DNA of 64,000 nt, taken from NCBI RefSeq assembly GCF_030704535.1, contig NC_081811.1, positions 857,501-921,500 on the forward strand. Reading direction: 5' to 3'. The translations under genes were made by a program, and so were the position numbers. The DNA is from Vitis vinifera. Its lineage: Eukaryota > Streptophyta > Magnoliopsida > Vitales > Vitaceae. The notes beneath the pieces were generated by a model that was not told where the DNA came from, searched no databases, and saw nothing but the letters and a program-made list of their open reading frames with translations. This document shows, piece after piece, positions 62,836 to 64,000 of this stretch; the stretch's first letter is position 1; the number at the start of each line of letters is the position of its first letter.

Positions 62836-63260
62836 CCACGTGGATGCCTCTGCAGGTGCCATAGTGGTAGCAACGTGGCTAACGCTGAACTGTTGGAGAA
62901 CTAAATAATAATATTATCTACAGGAACTTTCTATTACACTAACATATTTATGTCGTAATTTAAATATTTGTGAGAGGAGTCGGAAGAGAAGGTATTGTGG
63001 CTTTTGCGTTTGATAATTATATTACGTGTCAAGCTCTGTCAGCACGCGTATCGAGAAACCAAATCACGTGTCAAGTTGTTATTGAAGTACAGTGGGCAAG
63101 TGGTCGATGCAAGAAAAAGACTACTGTGTAGAAAAAAAAAAGAAGCGATTATATAAATAGCTAAATGCAAGTGGGAGGTTTTAGTTATATATATAATATA
63201 ACATGATAAATATTAAATAATTTTATGAACACGGCCACGTGTTATCGACAAGTGGGAAGG
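62836..63260. promoter_or_regulatory. Outlying ACGT-core boxes beyond the array
   Basis: CCACGTGG palindrome at 62836-62843, AACGTGGC near 62872, ACGTGTC at 63024 and 63066 (each followed by AAG) and CCACGTGT at 63235-63242 followed by GACAAGTGG. These are the same words as in the array to the left, but the nine-base CCAAT geometry is not kept here. Confidence 0.55.
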
Positions 63261-63287
63261 CGATTGTAGGACCACGATCATCGATAA

Positions 63288-63530
63288 ACTATAAATAAAT
63301 AAATAAATAAAATTATCCATATCAAATTTCTACAATTAAAAAATTGAGAAACAGAACCTTCTACATTGTTCTAGTATCTACTGATATTAGAGGGCCTTTC
63401 TAACAACTAAATTCAACGGCCCAGATCAGTCCAGATGTAATGGTAACTTATCTCTAGAACTTCCCTATCTTAAATAAAAAAAATAAAAAATAAAAAATAA
63501 AACAAATAAATAAAAACACGACAATTAGTG
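63288..63530. promoter_or_regulatory. A/T-rich tracts and site II boxes before the right-edge gene
   Basis: An (ATAA)n run near 63288-63312 and an A-rich tract at 63472-63515 occupy this part. Further toward the gene are GGCCCA-type boxes at about 63418, 63530, 63565 and 63585, and 'gtgtgtttggtt' at 63611, which resembles the end of a foldback element. The transcription start cannot be placed exactly. Confidence 0.35.
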
Positions 63531-63854
63531 GCCCAGACCACCCCCATTTTCTATCCCTAGGCCCGGCCCACAGGTTATAACATGGCCCGACCCACAGAAA
63601 ATCCAAGGGTGTGTTTGGTTACAAATTTTAAAGAATAATATTGATAGTTTAAAAGGTGTCACTACTATCAACGACCTTCAACTATAATTTTAGCGGGCAA
63701 TCCAAAACTGGCTCGGAGTCAAATATAAGAGCGGGTTCGGGTCGGTTCAAAAAACCGCAGAAACTACAGCGACCATCTTCGTACACGGAGCGCGAATCTC
63801 TGCTTTCAATCTCTAGTATTATTCTCTCACCATCTCGTGCTCTGCAGGAATGGA

Positions 63855-63878
63855 ATGATTCCATCATCGAATCCATGA
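63855..63878 (+). other. Short upstream ORF overlapping the next start codon
   Basis: ATG at 63855 opens a seven-codon frame whose stop TGA overlaps the ATG at 63875 as ATGA. A second ATG at 63850 is followed after one codon by a stop. If both are in the mature leader they could limit or shape initiation at 63875. Confidence 0.4.
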
Positions 63879-64000
63879 TTCAAACATCAAGAATTCTTCT
63901 ATTTCTATTATGGTTTCTCGCTTCCCAAACACCTCCATTGAATGGGGAATCGTCGACGTGTTTGATGGTGTACAAAGAGGGCGGTGCTCCGGCGGTTTTC
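63875..64000 (+). CDS. Secreted or membrane protein, N-terminal fragment cut by window edge
   Basis: An open frame of 42 codons runs to the right edge. It starts MIQTSRILLFLLWFLASQ, a clear signal peptide (short positive start, hydrophobic core), then GESSTCLMVYKEGGAPAVF. That second part reminds me of the N-terminus of a plant protein phosphatase 2C/kinase-like family, but this is from memory and only 20 residues support it. The start is the first ATG that opens a long frame; two earlier ATGs give tiny upstream frames. The product should enter the ER, which fits the ER-stress-like boxes upstream. Confidence 0.55.
   Translation, partial: MIQTSRILLFLLWFLASQTPPLNGESSTCLMVYKEGGAPAVF

Noticed and set aside
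1..64000. CRISPR arrays, bacterial operons, rRNA or organelle-transfer sequence
   Set aside because: No regularly spaced identical repeats with unique spacers and no rRNA or organelle gene segments were seen; all genes are plant nuclear type with introns.

Overview
The window is plant nuclear DNA: AT-rich intergenic sequence, many GT-AG introns and typically plant gene families. The gene content and the style of the repeats suggest a woody eudicot such as grapevine (Vitis). The species is an inference; the plant assignment is not in doubt. Exon joins below were made by hand from splice sites, reading-frame phase and family resemblance.

Layout. (1) 845-19614, minus strand: the first 15 coding exons (about 2,956 codons) of a giant BEACH-domain protein of the SPIRRIG type; its BEACH and WD40 end lies left of the window. 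Its introns hold a tRNA-derived SINE nested in a tandem repeat and two short LINE 3' tails. (2) 20.3-26.9 kb: gene-free AT-rich DNA with foldback elements and one unexplained GC-rich island. (3) 26977-28908, minus: a complete four-exon p24-family cargo receptor (p24beta3-like). It is head-to-head, 363 bp apart, with (4) 29272-40065, plus: a complete 15-exon JmjC oxygenase (JMJ31-like). (5) 43198-46018, minus: a complete INDETERMINATE-domain zinc-finger factor whose first intron appears to use a GC donor. (6) 46.8-57 kb: mostly gene-free, with an orphan G-box cluster, old LINE debris and pieces of an unidentified spliced minus-strand gene. (7) 59186-61012, minus: a complete two-exon class A heat shock factor with heat shock elements upstream. 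(8) 63875 to the right edge, plus: the first 42 codons of a secreted or membrane protein.

The most interesting segment is the divergent region between (7) and (8). At 62219-62724 there are six diverged modules. Each begins with ACGTGTC, followed by a GGTGG or CGTGG box exactly 9 bases before an ATTGG-type box in five of the six. This is the geometry of an inverted ER-stress response element (CCAAT-N9-CCACG). The boxes and the spacing are kept while the spacer sequence is not, so it looks like a home-made stress-response enhancer array between a heat shock factor and a gene for a signal-peptide protein.
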